From Usnea hakonensis (lineage: Eukaryota; Ascomycota; Lecanoromycetes; Lecanorales; Parmeliaceae): a stretch of DNA of 64,000 nucleotides. Below are positions 13,472 through 24,053 of the stretch, in pieces (positions within the stretch are counted from its first letter, which is position 1; the number at the start of each line of letters is the position of its first letter). The position numbers were made by a program, and so were the translations under genes. The stretch is taken from positions 62,001-126,000 of the forward strand of contig BLJB01000283.1 in the NCBI GenBank assembly GCA_013423325.1. Reading direction: 5' to 3'. The notes below the pieces were generated by a model, which saw nothing but the letters and a program-made list of their open reading frames with translations, searched no databases and was not told the DNA's origin.

Positions 13472-13896
13472 TGTGTCTAGATTTGGTAGAAGGTAGTATC
13501 GTCCATGTGTGTTATAAGAGCTACATTGTAAGTAAAGTCAATTTGGTCAAGGACAGAGCGAGCTCATGTTTGTTGGTGAGCACGAAAGGAATTAGAAGGT
13601 AGTGAGGCTGCTGTCACATTCTCGGGTTCAAAAGATCCAAGTGACTTGAAGGTGAGTCTAAAAGTGAAAAGTGACAGCCCTAGCCGGGCGGGATGCTTAC
13701 CTAGGTATTACGGTATTTAAGGTACCTTAGCCTATAGGTACCTAGACACTCGTAACTTTAGGTACCTTGACAGTAATTTATTATTAGGCCTTCAATAGTT
13801 TCCCCTCCTCGTCCTCCTAAGCTCTCCATATCCCCGTGCAGATATGAAATTTCTACCTTGCATGACTACGGTGCTTGTGCAGTAAGGAAGCTTTGT
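13472..13896. promoter_or_regulatory. divergent promoter SCC2 / RPA12 with GGTACC repeats
   Basis: This 425-bp spacer separates two divergent genes. Between 13699 and 13766 it holds three GGTACC palindromes (13721, 13737, 13761), each next to CTT, CTA or TAG, plus one ACCTAGGT palindrome, within a TAGGTA-rich stretch. An AGCCCTAGCC element sits near 13677-13686. No gene is seen. The repeats may be regulatory, but that is inference. Confidence 0.45.
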
Positions 13897-14385
13897 ATGA
13901 TAAGAATGGCTGCAATTGGATCGCTTGTCTTCTGTACTGATTGCGGTAACCTGCTGGATGGCTCCTCTGGCGACGAAAATGCAATCCTGAAATGTGATGT
14001 GTGTGGAAATGAGAATAGAGGTAGGGTGCCTGCATTCCTCTCTGACATGGGTGCTGATACAACTTGGTGGCCCCACAGATACATCAACTAGTGCCATTAC
14101 CACCAAATCAAAGCCTACAGCTTTTCCTTCGGCCCTTCGCTCAAAGCTGTCCGCTGTGCAGACCCTGACCGAGGAAGATGTCCAGAAAGATGCTGTAATT
14201 CGGCAGACATGTCCAGAATGTGGCAATAAAGAGATGAGGTACTATACCCAACAGCTAAGGAGCGCAGATGAGGGTTCGACGGTGTTTTACAGTTGCGATT
14301 GCGGTCACAGGTAAGCGGCTCTTTCTGGCCAACGGCCTCATTTCGGATTTACTAAAGTTGTCACAGATACAGCACAAACAACTGA
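13897..14385 (+). CDS. RPA12: RNA polymerase I subunit A12.2
   Basis: This is the small zinc-ribbon subunit of RNA polymerase I, giving RNA cleavage and termination functions in rRNA synthesis. Exons 13897-14020, 14079-14310 and 14367-14385 close in frame to 124 residues (121 if the ATG at 13906 is used), the normal family length. The N-terminal zinc ribbon has CTDC near residues 13-16 and CDVC further on. The C-terminal TFIIS-like ribbon shows CPEC, an acidic RSADEG loop, then CDCGHRYSTNN; the last residues come from a 19-nt terminal exon. The invariant Asp-Glu pair before the final cysteines is present as ADE. It ends only 19 bp from the convergent DOHH stop codon. Confidence 0.93.
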
Positions 14386-14404
14386 TTCCACCATCTTTGG
14401 GTAT

Positions 14405-15561
14405 CTAATACTTGACCTTTGCGAGTGGCGAGAATCCTGGCTCCTCCGGGATAACGGCATACTCCCTCTCGCCATTCTTCTCAAACTCTGCCATGTCTAA
14501 TGCGACAACAATACTCTCTCTAACAACTTGTTCTGGATCGTCGAGAAATCCTCGCAGGATGTCCTCAACTCCTTGCTCGTCTCCAAGGCTCCCCAAGGCC
14601 TCAGCAGCCTCGTGCCGCACCATACTCTCTTCCTTGTTGTCGCTTAAAGTGGCTATGAGACTTGGTATTGATGCTGGATGGGAGAGTTGACCAAAAACGA
14701 AAGCGATCTCGTGTCTGAAGAGCGCCGATGGATCAGAAAACCCTGATGCTAAGGCTTCGACGGCTGGGATGGCGGTGGGAAGATTAGGTGGACACGAAAG
14801 GTCGCGGAGGGCGAACATCGCACGGTAGCGATCAAAGAGTGGAAGACCTGTATCCAAAAGCTGTTTTTGAAGGTCTTCGATTGTGTGATTGTGTGTTCCT
14901 TGGGCTAGCGGTGGAGCAGGATCTATAGATGTGAAATCACTGTCCATATCCATCAATGTTCTGCACCACCAGCCATCTCAAAGCCAGAAACTTACCTGGC
15001 TCGTAATAGCTCCGCTTTTCTCTTGTCACTGTGCTCCCACTCAATTCTTCCCACAGCAATCTCACAAGTCTCCCGTACGACTTCAGCCTCCCCTGCATCA
15101 TCTCTCAAGCCCCTTAACATATCCAGCGACGCCCAATCTCCTAACGCCCCCAGAGCCTCCGCTGCCTCATGCCTACACATTGCATCCTCCCCTCTGTCCT
15201 CCAGAACCGTTCTGAGAAACGGTACGGCAGCCAAATTGCTCGTTTGGCCCAGGCAGTAGGCAAGCTCATGCTTTAGCAGTGCGGAAGGCGACGAGAAAGC
15301 GGCGGCAATAGCGTGAATGGCGGGTAGAGTGTAGGGATTCGGAGGCTGTTCGGAAGCATGATGCTTCAGGGAAAAAAGGGCTCGAAATCGAACGGCAAGA
15401 GGTGTAGCTTCGGACACAAGGGCGGCACGGAGGGGGGCAATTGGGTCAGATTCTTTAGGCTCCAAGGGGAGACTGCCAGCGTGCTTATTTGGTTTAGATT
15501 GTGGTAGACTCTTGCCATCCGAATGTACCAAATAGTCAGGAGTAATAGCTGTGGGCGCCAT
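14405..15561 (-). CDS. LIA1: deoxyhypusine hydroxylase (DOHH)
   Basis: DOHH is a di-iron HEAT-repeat enzyme that hydroxylates deoxyhypusine in eIF5A to finish hypusine formation. Exons 15561-14996 and 14960-14405 close in frame to 373 residues; the 35-nt intron (14961-14995) is the shortest accepted here and is forced by the frame. Two symmetrical halves each carry two HE iron-binding motifs, at about 98-99 (LLKHEL), 131-132 (CRHEAAEALGALGD), 272-273 (LFRHEI) and 305-306 (VRHEAAEALGSLGD). All eight ligand residues are therefore present. The chosen start is the ATG at 15561 (MAPTAITPDY); the open frame extends further upstream but with no family character. Its start is 256 bp from that of DIB1. 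Confidence 0.93.
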
Positions 15562-15817
15562 GAGGGAAAGGCTTTGGTGTTGCAAAATTGAGAAAGAATT
15601 TCCTACACTACTACTATTGCGGGGGGCGGGCTTGGCGGAGTTTTCCGTACAAAAATTACAGTTGACTAGTTGCACAAGCACTCTCGCATCAATCTTCTCA
15701 GCATCACATCGAGAATTCATACCTCACGACGCTCGAATACGTACCCGTACTCTGCCTGATCACACGTCTTGGGCACACTAGTCTATTCGTGGTTTTATTA
15801 CTCCAGAGCGGCAAAAG

Positions 15818-16492
15818 ATGGGTTCCGTTGTCCTTCCCCACCTGGTCACCGGCTGGTACATCACCCTGTCATTCACCGCTGTATAAATGGCTGACCATCC
15901 ATAGGCATGTCGACCAAGCCATCTTATCCGAAGAAGAACGCCTGGTGGTCATACGCTTCGGGCGAGACTGGGACGCAGACTGTATGCGCCAGGACGAAGT
16001 ACTTTACAGTAATTCTCTCCTCTCCTCCCTTTGCCCACTCCTTTGTCTGACGCTGTGTAGGAATCGCGGACCGCGTCAAGAACTTTGCCGTTCTCTATGT
16101 TTGCGACCTAGATCAAGTTCCAGACTTCAAGCAAATGTACGAGCTGTACGATCCAGTGACTCTCATGTTCTTCTTCCGCAACAAGCACATGGTAGGTTCA
16201 CCTCTTCCGGAACTATATACTACCTGCTAAATTCGTGTAGATGTGCGATTTCGGGACAGGAAACAATAACAAGCTGAACTGGGTGTTGGAGGACAAGCAG
16301 GAGTTGATTGATATCATTGAGACAATCTATCGTGGGGCTAAGAAAGGGAGAGGTTTGGTCGTCAGTCCGAAAGGTATGTTCATGTCCCCTATCCTTTTGG
16401 ACGAAAATTCCTATAGAGTAGTGAGCTTGGTGTATGAGATATAAGGCTGATGAACCCACTGTACAGACTACTCGACTAGATATCGCTACTAA
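15818..16492 (+). CDS. DIB1: spliceosomal U5/tri-snRNP thioredoxin-like protein Dib1/Dim1
   Basis: Dib1 (human TXNL4A) is a small thioredoxin-fold protein of the U4/U6.U5 tri-snRNP that must leave before spliceosome activation. Exons 15818-15855, 15905-16008, 16061-16191, 16241-16373 and 16467-16492 close in frame to 143 residues, the invariant family length. Recognisable blocks are HVDQAI, VVIRFGRDWD, CMRQDEVLY, VKNFAVLYV, PDFKQMYELYD, MFFFRNKHM, FGTGNNNKLNW and the conserved end GRGLVVSPKDYSTRYRY. Four introns in a 430-nt coding sequence is dense for this window. No CXXC thioredoxin site is expected in this family and none is seen. Confidence 0.95.
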
Positions 16493-16996
16493 GGAAACGA
16501 GGTGCTCCTCATGCGTGTGATCTGAAAGCGATCTGCCTTTCGCTGCCTGTGGCTTACGAGCGTATGGTATGATCAATAGAACGCTTAGGTGGGATGTTAC
16601 AGCTGGATTTACATAATAGATACAGAATGCTCGCATGAATGGTTGGTCTCACTACTATGGCAATTCGAAAATTTGAGCTATTTGCTGACATTGGTGTTTT
16701 GGCAATGAAAGTTGAGGAAAGGGATGACCTCACTCGGAAGAGCATGTTCGTTACTTGACTGAAGTCAATGAATTTGTGGAAATCCAACTTGAGGGCCTCT
16801 TTGGCCAGGCCAAGAGCTGACGCAGATTAAAGCTACCTGATGGCAACTCTCCAAGTCTCCTAGAAGCGGACCGTCTACGTTTACGCTGGATGATGCCATG
16901 GTCTTTTTGGCATACGCGACTGCTATCATAGACTCGTCGCACCTTTCTGTGCCTCGAGCTCACACTGGAGAAACCGAAAGCTCTCTATATCCATCT
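16493..16996. other. convergent intergenic region
   Basis: This stretch lies between the stop codons of DIB1 and the RNase H2 subunit gene. Short open frames occur on the minus strand but show no coding character. It is probably the two 3' untranslated regions. Confidence 0.5.
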
Positions 16997-17578
16997 TCAC
17001 GGATTCTTTCCTGCTGGTGCATGCATCTAGTCGATAGGTCTTGTCAGCCACTGTCATAGGCCCTGGGTATGTGATGGGAAGACTACTGACCGCCTCGGCA
17101 AAATCGATCCATTCACTCACACCCTTCACAAAAGCATCATCCCCATTGACCATGCTTTCGTGATTCCAAACGACTATCTTTTCAAATGAACCGACCTCCT
17201 TCAATAAAGTGGCTTCTTCCTGCTCCTCTTCTCCCTCTTCTCCGTCCAACTCTCCTTTGTCACGATTTTGAAGACAGGTCTCCTTTCCCACTTCCTTGAC
17301 GATAACGCCTCTGTACCCTTGGGGTAGATCAAGCTCTTGTCCTCTCAGCTTCCTCCCGCGAAAGTATGACTCTAGGTTTCCATCTATGATATTGCCTTTT
17401 ATATTAGTCTTGGAACTTGAAGACAAAGACTGACGAAAGTAGACTGACCTTTTGCTCTCTCTGGAGCCCAGTATCTAGGCGAAGCATCAACGGGGCCCTC
17501 ATGATGGATGCGACATGGGAGAAGATTAGGCATGCACTGCGTCTGAAGACAGTCGTCGGTCTTTGTAAATTTGAGCAT
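16997..17578 (-). CDS. RNH203: ribonuclease H2 subunit C
   Basis: This is the non-catalytic C subunit of RNase H2, which cuts RNA-DNA hybrids and single ribonucleotides in DNA. Exons 17578-17449, 17395-17091 and 17026-16997 close in frame to 154 residues. Family hallmarks are NLLPCRIHHEGP near residues 17-28 and YFRGRKLRGQ followed by LPQGYRGVIV. A Glu-rich linker follows, then a C-terminal VKGVSEWIDFAEAMHAPAG helix. That last helix forms only if the 64-nt intron 17027-17090 is removed; reading through instead gives a longer tail that ends at 16926 and lacks family character. Both introns use the donor GTCAGT. Product assignment is from motif recognition. Confidence 0.85.
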
Positions 17579-17988
17579 GTCTTCGCTGGGGGTGAAAGCA
17601 GCTGACAGGGAATCACATTATTACACTGAATATATGCGTGAGACGATTTGGTACCTCTAAGTGAGGCGACGCGATCCGAGTCTGATATGCCGAAGATGAC
17701 CCAATGGTACTAGTCTAGTCCACCCGAAGCTGCGGAATGCGGAGAAAGGGTACTCGGCTTGAGCAGGAAAGGATGTACGTCAACGTTTTTCATCTGTTTC
17801 TCCTCCTTTGACTACCGGGTTTCTACTTTGGATTGAATACTTTACTTAGATTATATCTGCGCCTTTCCGCCCATTGCGTCAAATGACGTCTCAAAAAGTC
17901 AGAATGGATCGGACTACAAATTGCCAGTTCATCTGCCATTTCGACCAGGAATTGAAACGCGGGAAATACATGTTCTCATCTCTACATT
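17579..17988. promoter_or_regulatory. divergent promoter RNH203 / yellow-like gene
   Basis: This 410-bp region lies between divergent start codons. A CT-rich tract (near 17790-17810) and a CRE-like TGACGTCT (near 17884-17891) lie upstream of the secreted-protein gene. No gene is seen. Confidence 0.4.
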
Positions 17989-19440
17989 ATGTATTTCACC
18001 AAGAGCTCTATAGCTAGCATCGCCGGAATCATTACATGCGTTCTGTCTCAGCAGATTGCCCAAGATCCAGGAACCGGGGGCGTGCCCGTCGAAGTCGTCC
18101 ATCTATACAACGATGAATACCCACAAGGTTCTCAATATTTCTACAAGCTACAAATCTACCAGAATCTGACCACCGCCTAGGTATCGCTGTCTCTTCTACG
18201 GGTCGCATGTTTTCCAATTACGCTCGTTCTCTCGATCCTAACAACATCGCTTATACCGTTGCTGAATTGACCGGCAACAACACGGAGACGCCATATCCTT
18301 CGGCAGCCATCAATTCGCCTCCAGGTGTACGTACTCCCCGAATTCACATTTCATCTTGCGCCAGATCATGAGTCTTGAGACGAGTCTGAAGGATTGTAAA
18401 GAATAGAGGCTCATTGAAAACAAATCGATGGTCTGATACAACTCTAAAATACGCGAGACTGACTCGGAAATACATATTAGGGTGCAATAAACTACACCAC
18501 CAACCCAGCCACAGGCGCCAACTATGAGAATTATCTCATCGGCGTACAAAGCGTGGTCATCGACCCGCTGGACCGTCTCTGGATCCTGGACACTGGTCGT
18601 GCAGCGATGCAGAATGGAACAAACGTATACGCTAGCCTCGGTGGGCCCAAGCTCATTGGTGTCAATCTCTCCAACAACACCATCTTCAAGACCATCGTGT
18701 TCCCACCGAATGTAGTGTACCCTGACAGCTACATCAACGATATCCGCTTCGACTTGCGCCCCAGTGTAACCGCGTCGGGACAAGGCGTAGGCTACATCAC
18801 AGATTCAAGCCAAGAAGGGCGCAACGGTATCGTCATCGTGGATCTTGGCACGGGCAAGTCATGGAGGCACCTGGACGGGACAAGCTACGTACACCCCGAG
18901 ACGGGATTCCTCCCCGTGATCTGGGGCAACACCATATACTCGCTGCCCAACGGACCCACCAAGCCCATCAGCCAAAGCACATTCGGCGCCGACGGAATCG
19001 CGCTGAGCGCCGACGGAGCCACACTCTACTTCTCCGCCGTCGGAACCCGCTACCTCTACTCCGTCCCGACGGCCCGTCTGCTCTCCACTAGCCCCACGAG
19101 CGAACTGCTAGCCACCCAAGCCGTCGTCTCGCACGGGCAAAAGGGCATATCCGACGGCCTCGAGACGGACACCAACGGCTTCATCTACGGCGGCAACCTG
19201 GAAGACAACTCCATCGTCTTCTTCAACCCGGCCAACGGCACCGTCACCGTCTTCGCGCGGGATCCGCGCTTCTCGTGGACCGACACCCTGTCCGTGGCGG
19301 CGGATGGGTACGTTTACTTCACGGAGAACCAGCTGTGGAGGACGAGCATGTTTTATCCCGGTACCGATCGGAGGGTCAAGCCGTATGTGCTGTTCAGAGC
19401 CAAGCTGCCGGGTAACGGGACCAAAGTCAATCTCAGCTGA
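17989..19440 (+). CDS. secreted major royal jelly protein/yellow family protein
   Basis: The protein belongs to the yellow/major-royal-jelly beta-propeller family, known best from insects but also present in some fungi and bacteria; its fungal role is not established. Exons 17989-18127, 18181-18326 and 18481-19440 close in frame to 414 residues. An N-terminal signal peptide (SSIASIAGIITCVLSQQ) is followed by the propeller. Family blocks include VVIDPLDRLWILDTGR, YINDIRFDLR, GYITDSSQEG, GADGIALSADGATLYF, YLYSVPTARL, KGISDGLETDTNGFIYGG and the end-blade VAADGYVYFTENQL. Several N-glycosylation sites are present. Intron 2 uses donor GTACGT at 18327, the only choice that restores the GGAINYTTN reading. 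Coding GC content is visibly higher than in flanking genes. Confidence 0.85.
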
Positions 19441-20342
19441 GATGGAATGGATGACTGAGAAAAAACCAGATGTAAATAATAATAATATTAATACTACTCT
19501 CCCTAAAACCCTCACGAGATAAAACAAGACAAATAAAATTAACGTATTACTCTCATCTTCCCCCCGCTCGCTCCCAAGAACCCCCCACCAAAATCGTACT
19601 CGTAAGGATCCGATCGAATCGCATCGAATCCAACTCCCGTCCGGTAAGTACCTCAAGTAAGGTACTCGTCATGCCGCATTTATTTGATCGACAGGTACGA
19701 GCGAGCGAGCCGATTAACAACAAAAAATCCTTTTGTTTTTGTTGTTTCGTTTGCAGAGAGTTAAAAAAGGAATATCGCAGAGATTTTTATACACGACCTA
19801 TGTACAGCTAGGTACTTTGCCGTGATCGGTCTACTTGACTCTCTACGTATTGATAAGATTTAATCAGATTATCTGCTTTAGTAATCCACACGGAGATTAC
19901 CGAGCTGTAAGTAAGAGCATGGAAGTACCTCCTTCTGGCGTGCCCGAGCATGAAGCAGGAAGATAGTCCAGAGATGAATACGATTACGAAGGAAGGTCCC
20001 GATTACCGAAATTTTAAAAAAGGGCGGGAGTGGATCGCACAGCAGCCCCACCAAGCGGCTAGTGCATTTTTTGGTGCTAATCCCTGTCAAGCGTCAACAA
20101 AAGAACCAATTTTAGTGGTGACTTCATATGTCTAATTCTATAGCCGTGGTACCTGGACCAAAATTGTTGAGAATTGCGCGAGTACGAGCACATCCTAGGT
20201 TGCAAGTGCACTCCATCAATCAGCAAGTCCAGCTATGCTTACAGATTGGATGCGCATTGATAAACCCAAGGCATCTCAATTCTTCTAAACTCACCGTTTC
20301 CAGCCGATAGTGGATCCCGTCCGTCACTCGTCCCATCCTGCA
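19441..20342. other. intergenic region with an inverted repeat
   Basis: This 900-bp region holds the 3' flank of the yellow-like gene and the promoter of the cyclopropane synthase gene. It includes an inverted repeat (19716-19726 with 19736-19746), short GTACC/GGTAC elements and a GAGC run near 19699-19710. No gene is recognised. Confidence 0.5.
19716..19746. repeat. short inverted repeat, possible hairpin
   Basis: AACAACAAAAA at 19716-19726 is answered by its exact reverse complement TTTTTGTTGTT at 19736-19746, with a 9-nt loop. The stem is A/T-rich and would be weak. It lies about 280 bp past the yellow-like stop codon, so it could sit in a 3' end; function is unknown. Confidence 0.5.
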
Positions 20343-21887
20343 ATGGCCATTGTCGCTCGCGGCTTCGACTCCTTGCGTAGCTATCTCGGCTCCTTCACTT
20401 GGGACCCCATTGTCAAGCTCTCACGGAGCACGGTCCTGGGTCTGCTATGTCGAATTCAGGTCGGCCAATTGGTCGTCATTGACAGCGATGGCACTGTCAC
20501 CATCTGTGGGCAACCCGGCACAGAGGATGCATCTCCCCGCACCGAATTGAGAGTCTCAAAAGAAGCCTTCTGGGTGCGGATCATGTTGTTTGCGGATATG
20601 GTGTGTGACCTGATCTTTACAATGGCGCCAGGCTTGGTGAGCAGGCTGCGTGACCGTTGCCGGAGCTGAGATTTTGATTGACCAGGGCTTCGCTGAGAGT
20701 TTCATGTTAAGTGAGATATCGTGCCCAAATCTGGTTGCCTTCTTTCGAGTGTGTAAGAAGAAGAGCTGGACGAAAAGCCTGGTTTGCTAACGCAATCAGA
20801 TATTCATCCTCAACCGCGCCCAGTTGTCAAATGCGACAACGCTGACGTCTTCCCTTGCCTCGACCGTCAACAGCCTTGCGCGAAGCACGAACACCATGGC
20901 CAACTCGCAATTGAACGTCTCAGCCCACTATGACATCAGTAACGCCATGTTCGCCGCCTTTCTCTCGGACGACATGACATACTCATGCCCCATTTGGTCC
21001 CCCACTTCGGATCCAAAAAACCATGACGAGAGCCTCGAAAGTGCACAAGATACCAAGCTTCAGTATTTCATTGATGCGGCCAAGATCAAGCAGACAGACC
21101 ATGTCCTCGAGATTGGCACTGGGTGGGGAAGTTTCGCAATTGCGGCGGTGAAGAAGACAGGGTGCAGAATCACAAGTTTGACCCTGAGTCGAGAGCAGAA
21201 GGAGCTGGCCGAGAAGAGAATAGCCGCCGCAGGATACACAGATAATATCGAGGTATTGCTTTGCGATTATCGAGCCTTGCCCACCCCAAGAGAAGGCCTG
21301 TACGACAAAGTGGTTAGTATCGAAATGCTGGAAGCCGTCGGCCGCGAGTTTTTAGCCACATACTTCGGTTGCGTCAATCAATTATTAAAACCGCAGGGTG
21401 GAATCGCCGTGTTTCAGTGCATCACAATGCCTGAGACAAGATACGATGGCTACTCCAAAGGCGAAGATTTTATTCGGAAATATATATTCCCTGGAGGCCA
21501 CTTGCCGACGGTAAGTCAATTGGTTGGGAGTATTGAACGAGGTTCACATGGAACATTAATTGTCGATTCAATACTCAACATTGGAGGCCATTATGCGAAG
21601 ACACTAAGGCTGTGGAGAGAGAAGTTTGAAAGAAAGTTCGATAGTGAGATCCGGCCGGCCTTGCTGAGTGAGCATGAAGGTATGACGGACAAGGACGTGG
21701 AGCTTTTCAGGCGAAAGTGGCAGGTGAGTCGAGAACTGAATCAAAGCTAGATTCGTAATCCTGACAAATGATTTAGTACTACTTCACGTACTGCGAGGCT
21801 GGTTTCAATACCAAGACTCTTGGTGATGTGATTCTCACCGTTGGGCGAGAAGGGGCCACGGAAATGTTGGAGGAAATTCCCCTATAG
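20343..21887 (+). CDS. cyclopropane-fatty-acyl-phospholipid synthase
   Basis: This is a SAM-dependent methyltransferase of the CFA/mycolic acid cyclopropane synthase family, which methylenates double bonds of phospholipid acyl chains. Exons 20343-20600, 20686-20748, 20800-21723 and 21777-21887 close in frame to 451 residues. The short exon 2 supplies the family block GFAESFMLSEISCPNLVAFF, and exon 3 starts with IFILNRAQLSN. The typical substrate motif YSCPIW lies near 168-173 and the SAM-binding motif EIGTGWG near 211-217. VVSIEMLEAVG and the C-terminal YYFTYCEAGFNTKTLGD also match the family. No signal peptide is obvious. The family is bacterial in origin; whether this fungal copy was transferred recently cannot be told from its base composition. 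Its 3' end converges on REX4, 207 bp away. Confidence 0.9.
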
Positions 21888-22094
21888 CTTTCAATTCAAA
21901 CGTGGCAATCCGGGTCTGCATTTAGCGAGTTTGGTGTTGTCGAGCGATAGAAGCGTTCAATATCTTGTAGTGATCCCTCGGAATAGATGCAACATTTCTC
22001 CCGTCCTAAAAGAATAGGTAGACGAAATGTCGAGGCGACACCCACGATTCCGAGCTTGGAATGTTTACATTGGCTCTCCTCATTTTCCAAGCTT

Positions 22095-23084
22095 TCATTT
22101 TCTTTTCTTTCTCTTATTCTTTTCCTTGCTGTGACTGCCACTCTGTCCTCCGTCGTCTACTATCAACCTCAGTCTTTTATGATCTGGTCCAAATTTCTTT
22201 AAGTGCTCTTTCTCAAATCCTTCCTTCTCCCGCCTGAATAGCAGCATCGTTGCTCTGGCATCCTCGATACTCGAGTGCTCTCCACCCTGAATATCCACTC
22301 CCAGTACCTCCCGTGCCAATTTCTTCAGGCCTGGGGTCTTGCCACCCGCAAGCTGCCTGAAAGCGGGGTACGAGCTCGTATCTCTGATGTCTCTCTTGGG
22401 ATGTCCGAGCAGCAACACTTCTAAATCATGTTTGATCGCGTGTCCGACGAGTACCTTCCCATCAAGCAGCTTTGCAATATCCGCTTGCACAACCTCAAAG
22501 GTCCTCGCTGACTGTAGTAATTGCGGTGTGATTCCGGAAACAAATGTACGATAGTCCATGACGGCTTCCTTGGGTTGGACAAAAGAATCGTAGAGTTGAT
22601 GGCCATGGTAATTTACTATAGAGACACGCGCAAGTGCTGAGTCGGTATCTGGAGTAGGCCCGACACCAACCATTTCACAGTCGATAGCGAGGAACTTCCC
22701 AGCTTCTGCTACCGGCGACAGACCCTCATTGATTGTAGCCTTGGTCTCGGAAATCAGGTTCTGGGTGGATGTACCGTTGGGTGAAGTTCCGTAAGCTGCT
22801 GCAAGGTCTTTGGCCGGAATGTCATGATCCTCTGCCCACAAGGCAAGGGATGCGGTGGGCCTGTCATCTTTGTTATGTGACCAAAGGCTTCTCATTCCTT
22901 TATATTTTTCGCTATTGCTGTTTTGTGAGCGTGGTGACGACGCGGAAACCTTGCGATGTTTGATGCCCTTGGCTTGTGTCTGCGTGAAGCTTTGGCTGGC
23001 TTTCCGCTTTACAGATTTAGCAGTATCAGCTTTCAAAGATTGTTGAAGCTTTTTCCAATTACAGGAGAGATCCTTGGGATCCAT
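22095..23084 (-). CDS. REX4: RNA exonuclease Rex4
   Basis: Rex4 is a DEDDh-family 3'-5' exonuclease linked to pre-rRNA processing in the nucleolus. The single-exon frame has 329 residues from the ATG at 23084; the frame stays open upstream but without coding character. The N terminus is basic and Ser/Lys-rich. Catalytic residues are visible: D135 and E137 in FLAIDCEMVGVG, D220 in VLVGHAIKHDLEVL, and H270/D275 in GGEHSSIEDARATM. The C terminus is a strongly basic tail (KEKNKRKKRK), probably a nucleolar signal. Another of the five rRNA-processing or rRNA-transcription genes in this window. Confidence 0.92.
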   Translation of the reverse strand: MDPKDLSCNWKKLQQSLKADTAKSVKRKASQSFTQTQAKGIKHRKVSASSPRSQNSNSEKYKGMRSLWSHNKDDRPTASLALWAEDHDIPAKDLAAAYGTSPNGTSTQNLISETKATINEGLSPVAEAGKFLAIDCEMVGVGPTPDTDSALARVSIVNYHGHQLYDSFVQPKEAVMDYRTFVSGITPQLLQSARTFEVVQADIAKLLDGKVLVGHAIKHDLEVLLLGHPKRDIRDTSSYPAFRQLAGGKTPGLKKLAREVLGVDIQGGEHSSIEDARATMLLFRREKEGFEKEHLKKFGPDHKRLRLIVDDGGQSGSHSKEKNKRKKRK

Positions 23085-23495
23085 GAAGAGGTTAAAATAA
23101 ATAACGTTAGCATATTGGAGTGACGAGGAAAGTGTGTGCAAGGTTGCAGGGCAGGGCAATTTGAGTGGGGCTACTAGCGCGTAAAGGAGGCAAGTTTTAA
23201 ACCCCGAAATGGTTTCCGAAACTCGAGGTATCTTGTGAATTTGGGTTGTAAAGTATTGTACTATGACCACGATGCCTCACTCGCTCATACTACGCATTCG
23301 GTCGTAGAAGACGCGCAGATGTACAGCTCGTGCAGTCTGATAAGCGCCAATGCCTAGTAAATCGTAAAACTAGCTTGTATACATCGATGCATTTCCAGGA
23401 AACCCTGCACCAAACCTTGCTCTAGTGTGCATTGTTCTTATGATGCCCTATTACCAACTATTAGCCTTAAGTTTTCAAGCTGTACACCAAGGCGT
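23085..23495. other. REX4 promoter and ATP17 3' flank
   Basis: Both flanking genes are on the minus strand, so this 411-bp region holds the REX4 upstream region and the ATP synthase subunit f 3' end. No further gene or strong repeat is seen. Confidence 0.5.
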
Positions 23496-24053
23496 TTACA
23501 CACGGAGGTGGAAGTAGTAGTTGTTGCCATAGCCCAGAACAAGAATGAAGCCGATAAGGTGGATGATTGCTAGAAGGAATCAGATTAGCTGTGCTAATAT
23601 GACAACACGGTCGAGAGCCTCTTTGGAGGACCAAAACTCACGAGTTGCAGAGGGATTCTTCCCGAAGTAGCGAGCTTGATATCTGCCCCACAACCCCTTC
23701 GCATTGACTTCTGGAGCCGGGCCTCGAGGCAGCTTTTCGTAGAAGCTCACGACTCTTTGCATACGTGCAGCATCTTGAGCGCCACCAATTCCCTATTTAG
23801 AGACTGTCAATCACACAGTCCTTCGATGTAGAAACATCAAATACAATGTCCGTTCAAACCACCTGGCTATCTTATTCATCCCGGACTGGCCAATCTGCAT
23901 GTTGAACCAAGGGTAGAAGAAGGGACGTGCTCACAGATGGTGATGCAATCTATACAATGATTAGCAGGGAGTTTTTGTCATATTGAACATGATAGAGAGG
24001 TGTACCTTTGGTGGAACCAAGGTCGAGAGACAACGCCGGCCGATGAAGCTCAT
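23496..24053 (-). CDS. ATP17: mitochondrial ATP synthase subunit f
   Basis: Subunit f is a small single-span subunit of the F0 sector of mitochondrial ATP synthase. Four exons (24053-24006, 23949-23935, 23792-23642, 23569-23496) close in frame to 95 residues. The start MSFIGRRCLSTLVPPK looks like a mitochondrial presequence. The second exon is only 15 nt and encodes IASPS. The central block VSFYEKLPRGPAPEVNAKGL is typical for the family, and the last exon encodes the membrane span PIIHLIGFILVLGYGNNYYF. Introns are 56, 142 and 72 nt, so introns nearly equal the coding length. It is head-to-head with the complex I gene NDUFS4. Confidence 0.92.

Noticed and set aside
16926..17090. Longer C terminus for RNase H2 subunit C by reading through intron 2
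   Set aside because: Splicing at 17090/17027 yields the family-like WIDFAEAMH end, while read-through gives non-conserved text.
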